Part shown: one piece after another, positions 36,933 to 49,824 of the stretch
How the letters are laid out: each line of letters opens with the position of its first letter
Numbering within the stretch: the stretch's first letter is position 1
Origin: Shinella fusca
Lineage (GTDB): Bacteria; Pseudomonadota; Alphaproteobacteria; Rhizobiales; Rhizobiaceae
Length of the DNA: 64,000 bases
Direction: 5' to 3'
Assembly (NCBI RefSeq): GCF_014203155.1
Contig: NZ_JACHIK010000021.1
Span: forward strand, 1 to 64,000
Translations under genes and position numbers: made by a program
Notes under the pieces: generated by a model
The model's database searches: none
Told to the model about the DNA's origin: nothing
What the model saw: the letters and a program-made list of their open reading frames with translations, nothing else

Positions 36933-37868
36933 TCAGGCGCGCGGATGGGCACGGTCGTAGATTTCCAGCAGCCGGGCGGAATCGACGCCGGTATAGACCT
37001 GCGTGGTGGAAAGGCTGGCATGGCCGAGCAGTTCCTGGATGGTGCGCAGGTCCCCGCCGCCGGCAAGCAGGTGCGTGGCGAAGGAGTGGCGCAGCGCATG
37101 GGGCGTGGCGCTGTCCGGCAGGCCGAGCGCGCCGCGCAGCTTCTGCATCTCGCGCTGGATGATGGCGGGTTGCAGCGGCCCGCCGCGCGCGCCGCGGAAG
37201 AGCGGCTTGTCGCCGGAAAGCGGGAAGGGGCAGATCTCGATATAATCCTCGACGCCGGCGCGGGCCGGGGCGATCAGCGGCACGATGCGGGTCTTGCCGC
37301 CCTTGCCGGCGATGCGCAGCGATGCCGGGCCGCCGGCAAAGTCGGCAGGCGTCAGCGACAGCGCCTCGGAGATGCGCAGGCCGCAGCCGTAGAGGAGGGC
37401 GAGGACTGCGGCATTGCGCACCCGGATCCAGGGTTCCTCGGCCAGTTGCTCGTGCGCGTCGACGACGGCGATGGCCTGCCGGTCGGAGAGCGGCTTCGGC
37501 AGCGATTTCGGCTGTTTCGGCGAGCGCACGGCCGAAGCGCCGGCCGCATTGGCAAGGCCCTTGCGTTCGAGATGGCGCAGGAACGAGCGCAGGCCCGCAA
37601 GGCCGCGACCGAGCGTGCGCGGGCCCGCCCCGTCACGGCGGCGGGCGGCGAGGAAGCCGCGCAGGTCCGATGGGCGCAGGTCCCCGATGTCCCTGAGGCG
37701 GGCGGGGGCGGCGAGGTGCTGCGTCAGGAAGGCGAGGAACTGGCGCGTGTCGCGCTCATAGGCCTCCAGCGTATTGCCGGAAAGACGCCGCTCATCGCAA
37801 AGCGCGTCCAGCCAGGCCTGCCGCTCGGCGAGAAGCGTCGGATCGGCGATGATGAGAAGCTCGGTCAT
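36933..37868 (-). CDS. xerC: site-specific tyrosine recombinase XerC
   Basis: A 311-residue tyrosine recombinase that resolves chromosome dimers at dif with XerD. The N-terminal SAM-like core-binding domain spans about 11-105. Catalytic residues are all present: Arg165 (G-L-R-I-S-E), Lys191, His257 and Arg260 (H-A-L-R-H), His283 (L-G-H-A-S) and Tyr292. Length and the absence of integrase extensions argue for housekeeping XerC rather than a phage integrase. The ATG at 37868 is the family start; the frame runs on antisense into the ATPase gene and should not be annotated as longer. Confidence 0.93.
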   Translation of the reverse strand: MTELLIIADPTLLAERQAWLDALCDERRLSGNTLEAYERDTRQFLAFLTQHLAAPARLRDIGDLRPSDLRGFLAARRRDGAGPRTLGRGLAGLRSFLRHLERKGLANAAGASAVRSPKQPKSLPKPLSDRQAIAVVDAHEQLAEEPWIRVRNAAVLALLYGCGLRISEALSLTPADFAGGPASLRIAGKGGKTRIVPLIAPARAGVEDYIEICPFPLSGDKPLFRGARGGPLQPAIIQREMQKLRGALGLPDSATPHALRHSFATHLLAGGGDLRTIQELLGHASLSTTQVYTGVDSARLLEIYDRAHPRA

Positions 37869-37964
37869 GCAGAGAGGATCGGCGATTTGCGTTAACGTTG
37901 GCTTCACGGGCCGGCCGGGGCGCCTATATAGAGCGTCGTCGCCATCAATCATCCGGGTCTGCCC

Positions 37965-39098
37965 ATGCTGCTGCGGTCCATGTCCGCCGAAAACTACCGT
38001 TCGCTGCGCGCCATCCGCATGGATCTCGGGCGGGTGAACCTCTTCGTCGGCGAGAACGGGGCGGGCAAGTCGAACCTCTACCGCTCGCTGCAACTGGTGC
38101 AGGCCGCCGTGCGCGGCACGTTCGCCCATGAGATCGCGGCGGAGGGTGGCATGGCCTCGGCGCTGTGGACCGGCAAGAGGCGGCCGAACGAGCCGGTGCG
38201 CATCCGGCTGGAAGCCGAGCTCATGGACGAGGAGCGGGCGATCACCTTCCGCTACCGGATCGAGGCGGGGCTGCGCCCGCCGGCCGCCGCAGGCTTTGCC
38301 TTCGAGCCACAGGTGAAGGCGGAGGAACTGACCATCGAGACGGGGCGCCGGCCTGTGACGGTGATGAAGCGGGCGGGACCCGGCATTTCGGTGCGTAACG
38401 AGAGCGGGCGCATGGCCGAGCATCCCGAACAGGCTCTGACCTCGGAGACGGCCATCGCGCTCATCGGCGATGCCGGGCATTATCCCGAAGTGGGCACCTT
38501 CCGCCGCGCGGTCTCGCAATGGCGCTTCTTCCATGGTTTCCGCTCCGACAGGGATTCGGCATTGCGCCAGCCGTGCCTTGCCGTCACCGCGCCGCTGCTC
38601 GACGAGGACGGGGCGAACATGGCGGCGGTCTTCGCGACGCTCGCCACCACCCGGCAGGACACGGTGGACCTCGACCGCGCCGTGGCCGAGGCGTTCGGCG
38701 GCGCGCGGCTGACCATCCCCGAGCCGGAGGAATTCGCCTCCTACGGGCTCGTCTTCCCGCAGTTTCCCAAGCGGGTCTTCCAGCCGCGCGAGCTTTCCGA
38801 CGGGCAGATCCGGTTCCTGGCGCTCGCCGCCGCGCTCCTTTCCTACCGCACGCCGCCGCTGATCGCGCTCAACGAGCCGGAGGCGAGCCTCCATCCCGAT
38901 ATGCTGCCGCCGCTTGCCGGCATGATCGCGCGGGCCGCCGGGACGAGCCAGCTGTGGATCGTCACCCATTCGGAGCGGCTGGCGCGGGAGATCGAGGCGC
39001 GCTGCGGCGTCCGCGCAAAACGCGTCATCCGCAACGACGGCGCGACCTGGATCGAGGGGATGCGGCTGACCGGCGAAATGGAAGACGAGGACGAATGA
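37965..39098 (+). CDS. AAA family ATPase (COG4637-like, ABC/RecF-type fold)
   Basis: A 377-residue predicted ATPase. Walker A is G-E-N-G-A-G-K-S at 29-36. The signature-like L-S-D-G-Q-I-R-F-L and the Walker B region I-A-L-N-E-P-E-A-S-L-H-P follow, with Asn where many relatives have Asp, then a switch histidine in V-T-H-S-E-R. There is no Toprim or nuclease domain, so this is not a complete OLD-family nuclease. It is divergent from xerC (96 bp) and 49 bp upstream of priA, which places it beside DNA-maintenance genes; its role is unknown. Confidence 0.85.
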   Translation: MLLRSMSAENYRSLRAIRMDLGRVNLFVGENGAGKSNLYRSLQLVQAAVRGTFAHEIAAEGGMASALWTGKRRPNEPVRIRLEAELMDEERAITFRYRIEAGLRPPAAAGFAFEPQVKAEELTIETGRRPVTVMKRAGPGISVRNESGRMAEHPEQALTSETAIALIGDAGHYPEVGTFRRAVSQWRFFHGFRSDRDSALRQPCLAVTAPLLDEDGANMAAVFATLATTRQDTVDLDRAVAEAFGGARLTIPEPEEFASYGLVFPQFPKRVFQPRELSDGQIRFLALAAALLSYRTPPLIALNEPEASLHPDMLPPLAGMIARAAGTSQLWIVTHSERLAREIEARCGVRAKRVIRNDGATWIEGMRLTGEMEDEDE

Positions 39099-39147
39099 AC
39101 ATGTTTGCGGTTTTCTTCGCGCATGGCCGGAGGCATCTTCGCGGGCG

Positions 39148-41352
39148 ATGAGCAGCGATTCGACCGACCTTTTCGGGGAGAAGCTTTTCCCGCGCACCGT
39201 GCCCGTCCTGGTGCCGGTGCCGACGCCCGTTGCCTATTCCTATTCCGTGCCGGACGGTGTGGCGGTCGAGCCGGGCTCCATCGTCAAGGTGCCGCTCGGG
39301 CCGCGGCTGGTGGCGGGCGTCGTCTGGGACGGCGCGGACGACGGCAAGGTCGATCCGAAGAAGCTGCGTCCCATCGAGAAGGTCTTCGACTGCCCGCCGC
39401 TCTCGAAGGAGATGCGCGATTTCATCGACTGGGTCGCCGCCTATACGCTGACGCCGCCCGGCCTCGTCGCCCGCATGGCGCTGCGCGCGCCGGCCGCCTT
39501 CGATCCCGAGCCGATGATCGAGGGGCTGCGGTTCACCGGCCACAGGCCGGAGCGGCTGACGAGCGCGCGCGAGCGGGTGCTGGAGCTGGTCGAGGACGGC
39601 GTGCCGTGGACGCGGTCGGGCCTCGCGCATGCCTCGGGCAGCTCGGCGAGCGTGATCGACGGGCTGGTGAAGCAGGGTTCGTTCGAGACGGTCTTCCTGC
39701 CCCCGCCGCCGGTCGTCGCCGCGCCCGATCCCGACTATGTCGCGCCGCGGCTGGAAGGGCCGCAGACGGAGAGCGCGGCGGCTCTCGTCGAGAGCGTGCG
39801 GAAGGGCGAGTTCTCCGTATCGCTGATCGACGGCATCACCGGATCGGGCAAGACGGAGGTCTATTTCGAGGCCATTGCCGAGACGCTGCGGCGGGAAAAG
39901 CAGGTGCTCATCCTCCTGCCGGAAATCGCGCTGACGGCGAGCTTCCTCGAACGCTTCCAGGACCGTTTCGGCGCCAAGCCCGCCGAATGGCATTCCGACC
40001 TCGCCCCGCGCATCCGCGAAAAGGTCTGGCGGCAGGTGACGACGGGGGACGTGCGGGTCGTCGCCGGCGCGCGCTCGGCGCTGTTCCTGCCCTTCGAGAA
40101 CCTCGGCCTCGTCATCGTCGACGAGGAACATGACCCGGCCTACAAGCAGGAGGATCGCGTCTTCTACAATGCGCGCGACATGGCGGTGGTCAGGGCCCGC
40201 ATCGGAGATTTCCCGGCCGTGCTCGTCTCGGCGACGCCGTCGGTCGAAAGCCGGGTCAACAGCGATGTCGGGCGCTATCGCAAGCTGCACCTGCCGACGC
40301 GCTACGGCGATGCGGCCCTTCCCGATCTCCACCTCGTCGACATGCGCCGCCATCCGCCGGCGCGGGGCGGCTTCCTCTCGCCGATCCTCCTGCGCGGCAT
40401 TCAGCGCACCATCGAGAAAGAGGAGCAGGCGCTGCTCTTCCTCAACCGGCGGGGCTATGCGCCGCTGACGCTCTGCCGGGTCTGCGGCCACCGTTTCCAG
40501 TGCCCGCAATGCTCGAGCTGGCTGGTGGAGCATCGCTTCCGCGGGCAGATCCAATGCCACCATTGCGGCTATGCCGAGCGCACGCCGGAAGCTTGCCCGG
40601 AATGCGGCACGTTCGATCACCTCGCGGCCTGCGGGCCGGGCGTCGAGCGTATCGCCGAGGAGGTGGAGCGGCATTTCCCGGAGGCGCGCACCATTGTGCT
40701 CTCCTCCGACCTCATGGGCGTCAAGCGCCTCCGGCTGGAGCTGGAGGCCATCGCGCGGGGCGAGGCGGATATCGTCATCGGCACGCAGCTCGTCGCCAAG
40801 GGGCACAACTTCCCCCTGATGTCGCTGGTCGGCGTGGTGGATGCGGACCTCGGCCTTTCCAACGGCGATCCGCGTGCGGCCGAGCGCACCTTCCAGCTTC
40901 TCTCGCAGGTGACGGGCCGCGCCGGGCGCTCGGGGCTCAAGAGCCACGGCCTCATCCAGACCTACCAGCCGGGCCATCCGGTCATGCAGGCCATCGTCTC
41001 GGGCGATGCTGAGGCCTTCTACGACCGGGAGATCGGCGAGCGGGAGAAGGCGCTGCTGCCGCCGTTCGGCCGGCTCGCCTCGGTCATCGTGTCGGCCGAC
41101 AGCCGGGGCGAGGCGGAAGGACATGCACGCGGGCTCAGGCAGGCCGCACCCCAGGTCTCCGGCATCTCGATCCTCGGGCCGGCGGAGGCGCCGCTGGCGC
41201 TCGTGCGCGGGCGCCACCGCTTCCGCCTGCTCGTCCACGGGCGGCGGGGCAGCGACATGCAGGCCTTCTTGCGCGCCATGCTGGCGAACGGGCCGAAGGA
41301 GCGCGCCTCGCTGCAGGTGCAGCTTGACATCGACCCGCAGAGCTTCCTGTGA
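39148..41352 (+). CDS. priA: primosomal protein N' (replication restart helicase PriA)
   Basis: A 734-residue superfamily 2 helicase that reloads the replisome at stalled forks. The N-terminal 3' DNA-binding domain is followed by Walker A G-I-T-G-S-G-K-T-E and the D-E-E-H box. The zinc-binding insertion is rich in paired cysteines (C-R-V-C-G...C-P-Q-C...C-H-H-C-G...C-P-E-C-G). The helicase C-terminal Q-V-T-G-R-A-G-R motif follows. Length is standard. No strong ribosome site is seen near the ATG at 39148. Confidence 0.96.
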   Translation: MSSDSTDLFGEKLFPRTVPVLVPVPTPVAYSYSVPDGVAVEPGSIVKVPLGPRLVAGVVWDGADDGKVDPKKLRPIEKVFDCPPLSKEMRDFIDWVAAYTLTPPGLVARMALRAPAAFDPEPMIEGLRFTGHRPERLTSARERVLELVEDGVPWTRSGLAHASGSSASVIDGLVKQGSFETVFLPPPPVVAAPDPDYVAPRLEGPQTESAAALVESVRKGEFSVSLIDGITGSGKTEVYFEAIAETLRREKQVLILLPEIALTASFLERFQDRFGAKPAEWHSDLAPRIREKVWRQVTTGDVRVVAGARSALFLPFENLGLVIVDEEHDPAYKQEDRVFYNARDMAVVRARIGDFPAVLVSATPSVESRVNSDVGRYRKLHLPTRYGDAALPDLHLVDMRRHPPARGGFLSPILLRGIQRTIEKEEQALLFLNRRGYAPLTLCRVCGHRFQCPQCSSWLVEHRFRGQIQCHHCGYAERTPEACPECGTFDHLAACGPGVERIAEEVERHFPEARTIVLSSDLMGVKRLRLELEAIARGEADIVIGTQLVAKGHNFPLMSLVGVVDADLGLSNGDPRAAERTFQLLSQVTGRAGRSGLKSHGLIQTYQPGHPVMQAIVSGDAEAFYDREIGEREKALLPPFGRLASVIVSADSRGEAEGHARGLRQAAPQVSGISILGPAEAPLALVRGRHRFRLLVHGRRGSDMQAFLRAMLANGPKERASLQVQLDIDPQSFL

Positions 41353-41454
41353 CGCGCAGGGTTAACAAAGAGTTGTGCGAAGTCGGCCGGCACGCTTTAG
41401 CGTTCGGCATGGCTGTGCGATAGAACGGCAGGGGCGGACGGAAGAGGCGTCGAG

Positions 41455-41838
41455 ATGGAATTCTACATTCCCACCGAAACGGGCGAGCTTGCCGCCTTCT
41501 GCGCGGCCATCGCCACCGGGCTTTTCGGCCTCTTCGCCCTCTTCGCGCCGGGCATGGCGCTGAAGCTGGCGGGCCTCCAGACGCGGGAGGGCAGCCGCGA
41601 GGGTTTCGCCTTCGTCCGCTCGGCCGGCGGCTTCTATGCGGGGCTTGCCATCGTCGCGCTGATGATGGCGCAGGACTGGATCTACATGGCCATCGGCGGC
41701 GGTTTCGCGCTCGCCGCCTTCGGGCGCATCCTCTCCCTGATGTCGGACCGTTCCTTCACCGTGAAGAACCTCCTGGTGCTCTTCGCACAGGTGCTCCTCG
41801 GCGGGCTTCCGCTCGCCTATGTCTTCGGCTTTTTCTGA
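41455..41838 (+). CDS. small integral membrane protein (DUF4345-like)
   Basis: A 127-residue protein with four predicted membrane helices and no recognised catalytic motif. The spacing and a conserved-looking G-F-A-F-V-R-S-A-G-G-F-Y-A-G-L between helices 1 and 2 resemble the DUF4345 group, which I hold only loosely. It sits alone between priA and the ATP synthase operon with about 100 bp upstream and 257 bp downstream. Confidence 0.7.
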   Translation: MEFYIPTETGELAAFCAAIATGLFGLFALFAPGMALKLAGLQTREGSREGFAFVRSAGGFYAGLAIVALMMAQDWIYMAIGGGFALAAFGRILSLMSDRSFTVKNLLVLFAQVLLGGLPLAYVFGFF

Positions 41839-42095
41839 GGATCGGGGCGTTTTCCGCCCGCCGGGAACAAAACAGAGTGCGCGCAGTCAACTTTTGCCGC
41901 GACTGTGGCCGACTTATGGCGCATTCCTGCGCCGCGCGTGTTGCGAGTCCGGGTTTCGTATGCTAGACGAACCGCGAAATTCAGGAAAAGCGGGCGAAAA
42001 TCCTGTGGGAACTGAAGATTACCGCAACGATTTCAGAATGTTAGGACTGTAGCTCTGCTGCCGCCCGGCGCTCTGGATGAAAAGAAGAGAAACTT
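41839..42095 (+). promoter_or_regulatory. upstream region of the F1 ATP synthase operon
   Basis: This 257-bp gap must contain the atpHAGDC promoter. A TATGCT near 41959 is a possible -10, but I find no well-spaced -35. A short hairpin (GGGCG at 41845-41849 with CGCCC at 41855-41859) follows the preceding gene. No convincing gene is present. Confidence 0.35.
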
Positions 42096-44191
<2,096 letters not shown>

Positions 44192-44206
44192 GCCGACGGT
44201 TCAAGC

Positions 44207-44229
44207 CCTGCGCGCTAACGGCGCGCAGG
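44207..44229 (+). other. 9-bp hairpin in the atpA-atpG gap
   Basis: CCTGCGCGC (44207-44215) pairs exactly with GCGCGCAGG (44221-44229) around a 5-base loop. It begins 16 bp after the atpA stop. No T-run follows, so it should not terminate fully; mRNA processing or stability control is plausible. Confidence 0.7.
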
Positions 44230-44290
44230 CGCCCCGAACTTTGGATTTGACGCATGATCCCTCCGGATCGTGTTACAGGACGGAAAACGG

Positions 44291-46728
<2,438 letters not shown>

Positions 46729-46734
46729 TGAATC

Positions 46735-46757
46735 CGGGCGCCCGATGAGGGCGCCCG
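46735..46757 (+). other. 9-bp hairpin in the atpD-atpC gap
   Basis: CGGGCGCCC (46735-46743) pairs exactly with GGGCGCCCG (46749-46757) around the loop GATGA, starting 7 bp after the atpD stop. Stem and loop lengths match the atpA-atpG hairpin. Confidence 0.7.
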
Positions 46758-46792
46758 TTCCTGCCGGACGACATCAGAAGAAGTGAATGGTC

Positions 46793-47200
46793 ATGGCCGA
46801 CAATTTCAACTTTGAACTCGTTTCCCCCGAGCGCCTGCTGGTTTCCGGCAGCGTCAGCGAAGTCGTCATTCCGGCGACCGAGGGCGAAATGACCGTCATG
46901 GCCAACCATGCGCCGACCATGACGACGATCAAGCCGGGCATCGTCACCGTGAAGTTCGCGGACGGCAGGAAGGACCGCTATGTGGTCTTCGGCGGTTTTG
47001 CCGACATCGTCCCGACCGGCTGCACGCTGCTCGCCGAATCGGCCGTCCATGTCGACGAATTCAACCGTGACGACATTGCCCGCCGTGTCGAAGCCGCCCG
47101 CGCCGACCTGTCGACGGCAACGTCCGACGAGCAGAAGTTCGGCATCGAGACCTATCTTTCGCAGCTCACCACGCTGCAGGGCGCGATCCTGCCGGCCTGA
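46793..47200 (+). CDS. atpC: F1 ATP synthase subunit epsilon
   Basis: A 135-residue rotor subunit that can inhibit ATP hydrolysis. The N-terminal beta-sandwich shows F-E-L-V-S-P-E-R-L-L, then G-E-M-T-V-M-A-N-H-A-P-T-M-T. G-G-F-A-D-I-V-P is also typical. The ATG at 46793 gives the common M-A-D-N-F-N-F start; an in-frame ATG 6 bp upstream is equally open. It is the last gene of the operon and is followed by a strong terminator. Confidence 0.95.
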   Translation: MADNFNFELVSPERLLVSGSVSEVVIPATEGEMTVMANHAPTMTTIKPGIVTVKFADGRKDRYVVFGGFADIVPTGCTLLAESAVHVDEFNRDDIARRVEAARADLSTATSDEQKFGIETYLSQLTTLQGAILPA

Positions 47201-47224
47201 CCGGCAAGCGATAGCCCCACATCG

Positions 47225-47248
47225 AACCCGCCTTCCGGCGGGTTTTTT
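47225..47248 (+). terminator. terminator of the atp operon
   Basis: AACCCGCC (47225-47232) pairs with GGCGGGTT (47237-47244) around the loop TTCC, followed by six T. Confidence 0.92.
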
Positions 47249-47418
47249 GTTGCCCTGCGCATCGTGCGGAAGGCTTCCTTTACCTTCCCGGCAGGAACCC
47301 GCCCGGCAAGACACGGCTGGATTGCGGGATTTGCCGTTTCTTTACGGCGCGGATAGAAGGTAGTCCCATCCGCCCCATATCGGGCACGCCGGCCTATCAG
47401 CATCAGGACCAGGAATTG

Positions 47419-48846
47419 ATGAGCAGCAAGATCGTACCCGTAATCATGGCCGGCGGTAAGGGCACTCGCCTCTGGCCGCTGTCGCGCGCCGCCGCGCCCA
47501 AGCAGTTCCTGGAATTCCTCGGCGAGACGACGCTGTTCCAGAAGACGCTGGAGCGGGTTTCGGATGCCGGCCTCTACGAGCCGCCGATCGTGGTCACCAA
47601 CAGCGATTTCCGCTTCCTCGTCGCCGAGCAGGCGCGCGCCGCCGGCGTGGCGCTCGGCTCGATCCTGCTCGAGCCCGTCGCCCGCAACACCGCGCCGGCG
47701 CTCGCCGCCGCGGCCATCGTCGTCGAGCGCCTGCACAGCGAAGGCGCCCTCATGCAGGTGCTTGCCTCCGACCACGAGATCGAGGCCGACGCCACCTATT
47801 TCGATTGCATCGCCAAGGCCGCCGCCGCCGCCCGAGCCGGCCGTCTCGTCACCTTCGGCATCACGCCGAAGGAGCCGGCGACCGGCTACGGCTATATCGA
47901 GACCGGAGAGGACCTCGGCAACGGCGCCCATGCAGTCCGCCGCTTCGTGGAGAAGCCGGATCGGGACCGGGCGGCCGAGATGCTGGCCAAGGGCGGCTAT
48001 CTCTGGAACTCCGGCATGTTCATGCTGCCGGTCTCGCTCTTCCTGCGCGAACTCCAGCAATATGCCCCCGAGGTGCTGGAAGCGGCCGGCGAAGCGGTCG
48101 CCAAGGCGAGGCACGACCTCGACTTCGAGCGGCTCGACGACGAGGCCTTCGCCCGCGCGCCGGATATTTCCGTCGACTACGCCATCTTCGAGAAGACGCC
48201 GATCGCCGCTGTCGTGCCCTCACCGATCACCTGGTCGGATCTCGGTAGCTGGGATTCCGTCTGGAAGACCGGCCGGCAGGACGAGGCCGGCAACGTGGCG
48301 GACGGCAGCACGACCGTGCTCGACACCCGCAATTCGCTCGTCATCTCGCGTGACATCCATGTTGCCGTGCAGGGTCTCGACAATGTCGCGGTCGTCGCCA
48401 GCGAGGACGCCGTCTATGTCGGCCGGCTGGAGGACAGCCAGAGCGTCGGCAAGCTGGTCAAGCACCTTGCGGCCCTGCCGAAGACCGCGAAGCTGACGGA
48501 AACGCACCCGACCGCCTACCGCCCCTGGGGCGGCTATACCTCCGTGCTGAACGGCGAGCGCTTCCAGGTCAAGCGCCTGTTCGTCACGCCCGGCAAGCGG
48601 CTCTCGCTGCAGAAGCATCATCATCGCTCGGAGCACTGGATCGTCGTGCGCGGCACGGCGGAGGTGACGATCGGCGACAGGACGATCCCGCTGCGCGAGA
48701 ACGAGTCCGTCTATATCCCGCAGGGCGAGGTGCATCGCCTTGCCAATCCGGGCAAGATCCTGCTCGAACTGATCGAGGTGCAGACCGGCTCCTATCTCGG
48801 CGAGGACGACATCATCCGCATCGAGGACGAGTTCGGTCGGGGCTGA
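47419..48846 (+). CDS. manC: mannose-1-phosphate guanylyltransferase / mannose-6-phosphate isomerase
   Basis: A 475-residue bifunctional type II enzyme that makes mannose 6-phosphate and GDP-mannose for exopolysaccharide or LPS. The nucleotidyltransferase signature G-G-K-G-T-R-L-W-P-L-S is near the N-terminus, and F-V-E-K-P-D is the sugar-phosphate motif. The C-terminal cupin isomerase domain has Q-K-H-H-H-R-S-E-H-W with metal-binding histidines. The ATG at 47419 follows CAGGAA. No polysaccharide genes adjoin it; it stands between the atp operon and a LysR gene on the other strand. Names such as noeJ, algA or cpsB are also used. Confidence 0.93.
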   Translation: MSSKIVPVIMAGGKGTRLWPLSRAAAPKQFLEFLGETTLFQKTLERVSDAGLYEPPIVVTNSDFRFLVAEQARAAGVALGSILLEPVARNTAPALAAAAIVVERLHSEGALMQVLASDHEIEADATYFDCIAKAAAAARAGRLVTFGITPKEPATGYGYIETGEDLGNGAHAVRRFVEKPDRDRAAEMLAKGGYLWNSGMFMLPVSLFLRELQQYAPEVLEAAGEAVAKARHDLDFERLDDEAFARAPDISVDYAIFEKTPIAAVVPSPITWSDLGSWDSVWKTGRQDEAGNVADGSTTVLDTRNSLVISRDIHVAVQGLDNVAVVASEDAVYVGRLEDSQSVGKLVKHLAALPKTAKLTETHPTAYRPWGGYTSVLNGERFQVKRLFVTPGKRLSLQKHHHRSEHWIVVRGTAEVTIGDRTIPLRENESVYIPQGEVHRLANPGKILLELIEVQTGSYLGEDDIIRIEDEFGRG

Positions 48847-48849
48847 ACG

Positions 48850-49767
48850 TCACGGCGGCGCCAGCAGGCTTTCGTGCAGCTTCAGCGCCTCGGGCGAGGG
48901 CGTGCGGAATTTCGGCAGGCCGAGATGGTAGCCGTAGCCCGTGACGAGGCTTGCCGTTCCCAGTTGCACCAGCCTTCCCTCCGCAAGCTGGGCCGCGACG
49001 AGGCCGAGGCTGCCGAGCGCCACGCCGTCGCCGCTGAGGGCGGCGTCGAGCGCCAGCGCATAGGTGGAGAAGGTGAGGTGCGGCCGGGGAAGGGGCGTCC
49101 GCCGGAAAACCTCCGGTGCCACGCGCTCCAGCCAGGGCCGGAAGGAAATCCAGTTGGCGTTGAAGCGCTCGTAGTCGATGAGGTCGAGGCGGGCGAGATC
49201 GGCCGGCGTGACCGCGGCCGGGTCGAGCCCCTTGCGGGCGATATAGGCGGGCGCGGCGACCGGCGCCAGCTCCTCCGCCAGCAGCGGGGTCAGCGCCCAG
49301 CGCGGATGCTCTCCCGTCGAATAGAGGATGACGAGGTCGTTGTTCTCCGAGGCGAGGTCCGCCGGACTATCCGATGTGCTGAGCCGGATTACGATATCGG
49401 GATTGTTGCGGGCGAAGGTGCGAAGCCGGGGGCCGAGCCACAGATGCGAGATGGAGCCGCTGGCGGCGAGCGCTATGCTCTCGCCCGCGCCGCTGCGGAA
49501 GGGCTCCAGGCTCTCCTCCAGGTAATCCAGCGAGGCGCGCACGCGCTGGAACAGCTTTTCGCCGCGCGCCGTGAGTGCCAGGTTCTTGCCGCTGCGGATG
49601 AAGAGCGGCGCGCCGAGATGATCTTCCAGCCCCTTGATGCGCCGGCTGACGGCGGCCTGCGTGATGTTCAGTTCGCGCCCCGCCCGGGAAAAGTTCATGT
49701 GCCGGCAGGCGGCGTCGAAGACGCGGAAGGCTTCCAGCGGGATACGGGCGAGCATCGTGGCTTTCAT
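48850..49767 (-). CDS. LysR family transcriptional regulator (GcvA-like)
   Basis: A 305-residue regulator. It has an N-terminal winged helix-turn-helix (about 9-67, with N-F-S-R-A-G-R-E-L-N-I-T-Q-A-A-V-S-R-R-I) and a periplasmic-binding-like effector domain (about 93-300). It is divergent from the iron alcohol dehydrogenase with 57 bp between them, the usual layout for a LysR regulator of the neighbouring operon. An alternative ATG at 49755 is possible. The effector is unknown. Its stop lies 3 bp from the convergent manC stop. Confidence 0.9.
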   Translation of the reverse strand: MKATMLARIPLEAFRVFDAACRHMNFSRAGRELNITQAAVSRRIKGLEDHLGAPLFIRSGKNLALTARGEKLFQRVRASLDYLEESLEPFRSGAGESIALAASGSISHLWLGPRLRTFARNNPDIVIRLSTSDSPADLASENNDLVILYSTGEHPRWALTPLLAEELAPVAAPAYIARKGLDPAAVTPADLARLDLIDYERFNANWISFRPWLERVAPEVFRRTPLPRPHLTFSTYALALDAALSGDGVALGSLGLVAAQLAEGRLVQLGTASLVTGYGYHLGLPKFRTPSPEALKLHESLLAPP

Positions 49768-49824
49768 GATTTCAGGTTATCAAAAAGCCCGAAAAATCCA
49801 AGGATTTGAAAATCTGAGATCGTG
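49768..49824. promoter_or_regulatory. divergent LysR / alcohol dehydrogenase control region
   Basis: This 57-bp AT-rich gap holds AATCC-AA-GGATT (49795-49806), a small dyad with 2-base spacer, and must contain both promoters. It is the expected site for LysR-type control. No exact T-N11-A box is claimed. Confidence 0.45.

Noticed and set aside
36933-37868. Tyrosine recombinase as evidence of an integrated element
   Set aside because: Length, full XerC motif set and housekeeping neighbours fit chromosomal XerC. No attachment repeats or cargo genes are seen.
37965-39098. AAA ATPase as part of an OLD-type anti-phage system
   Set aside because: No Toprim nuclease domain and no nuclease, reverse transcriptase or other defence partner adjoin it.
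41819-42052. Possible 77-codon gene between the membrane protein and atpH
   Set aside because: It overlaps the preceding gene, has no ribosome site and no recognisable sequence. It more likely belongs to the atp promoter region.
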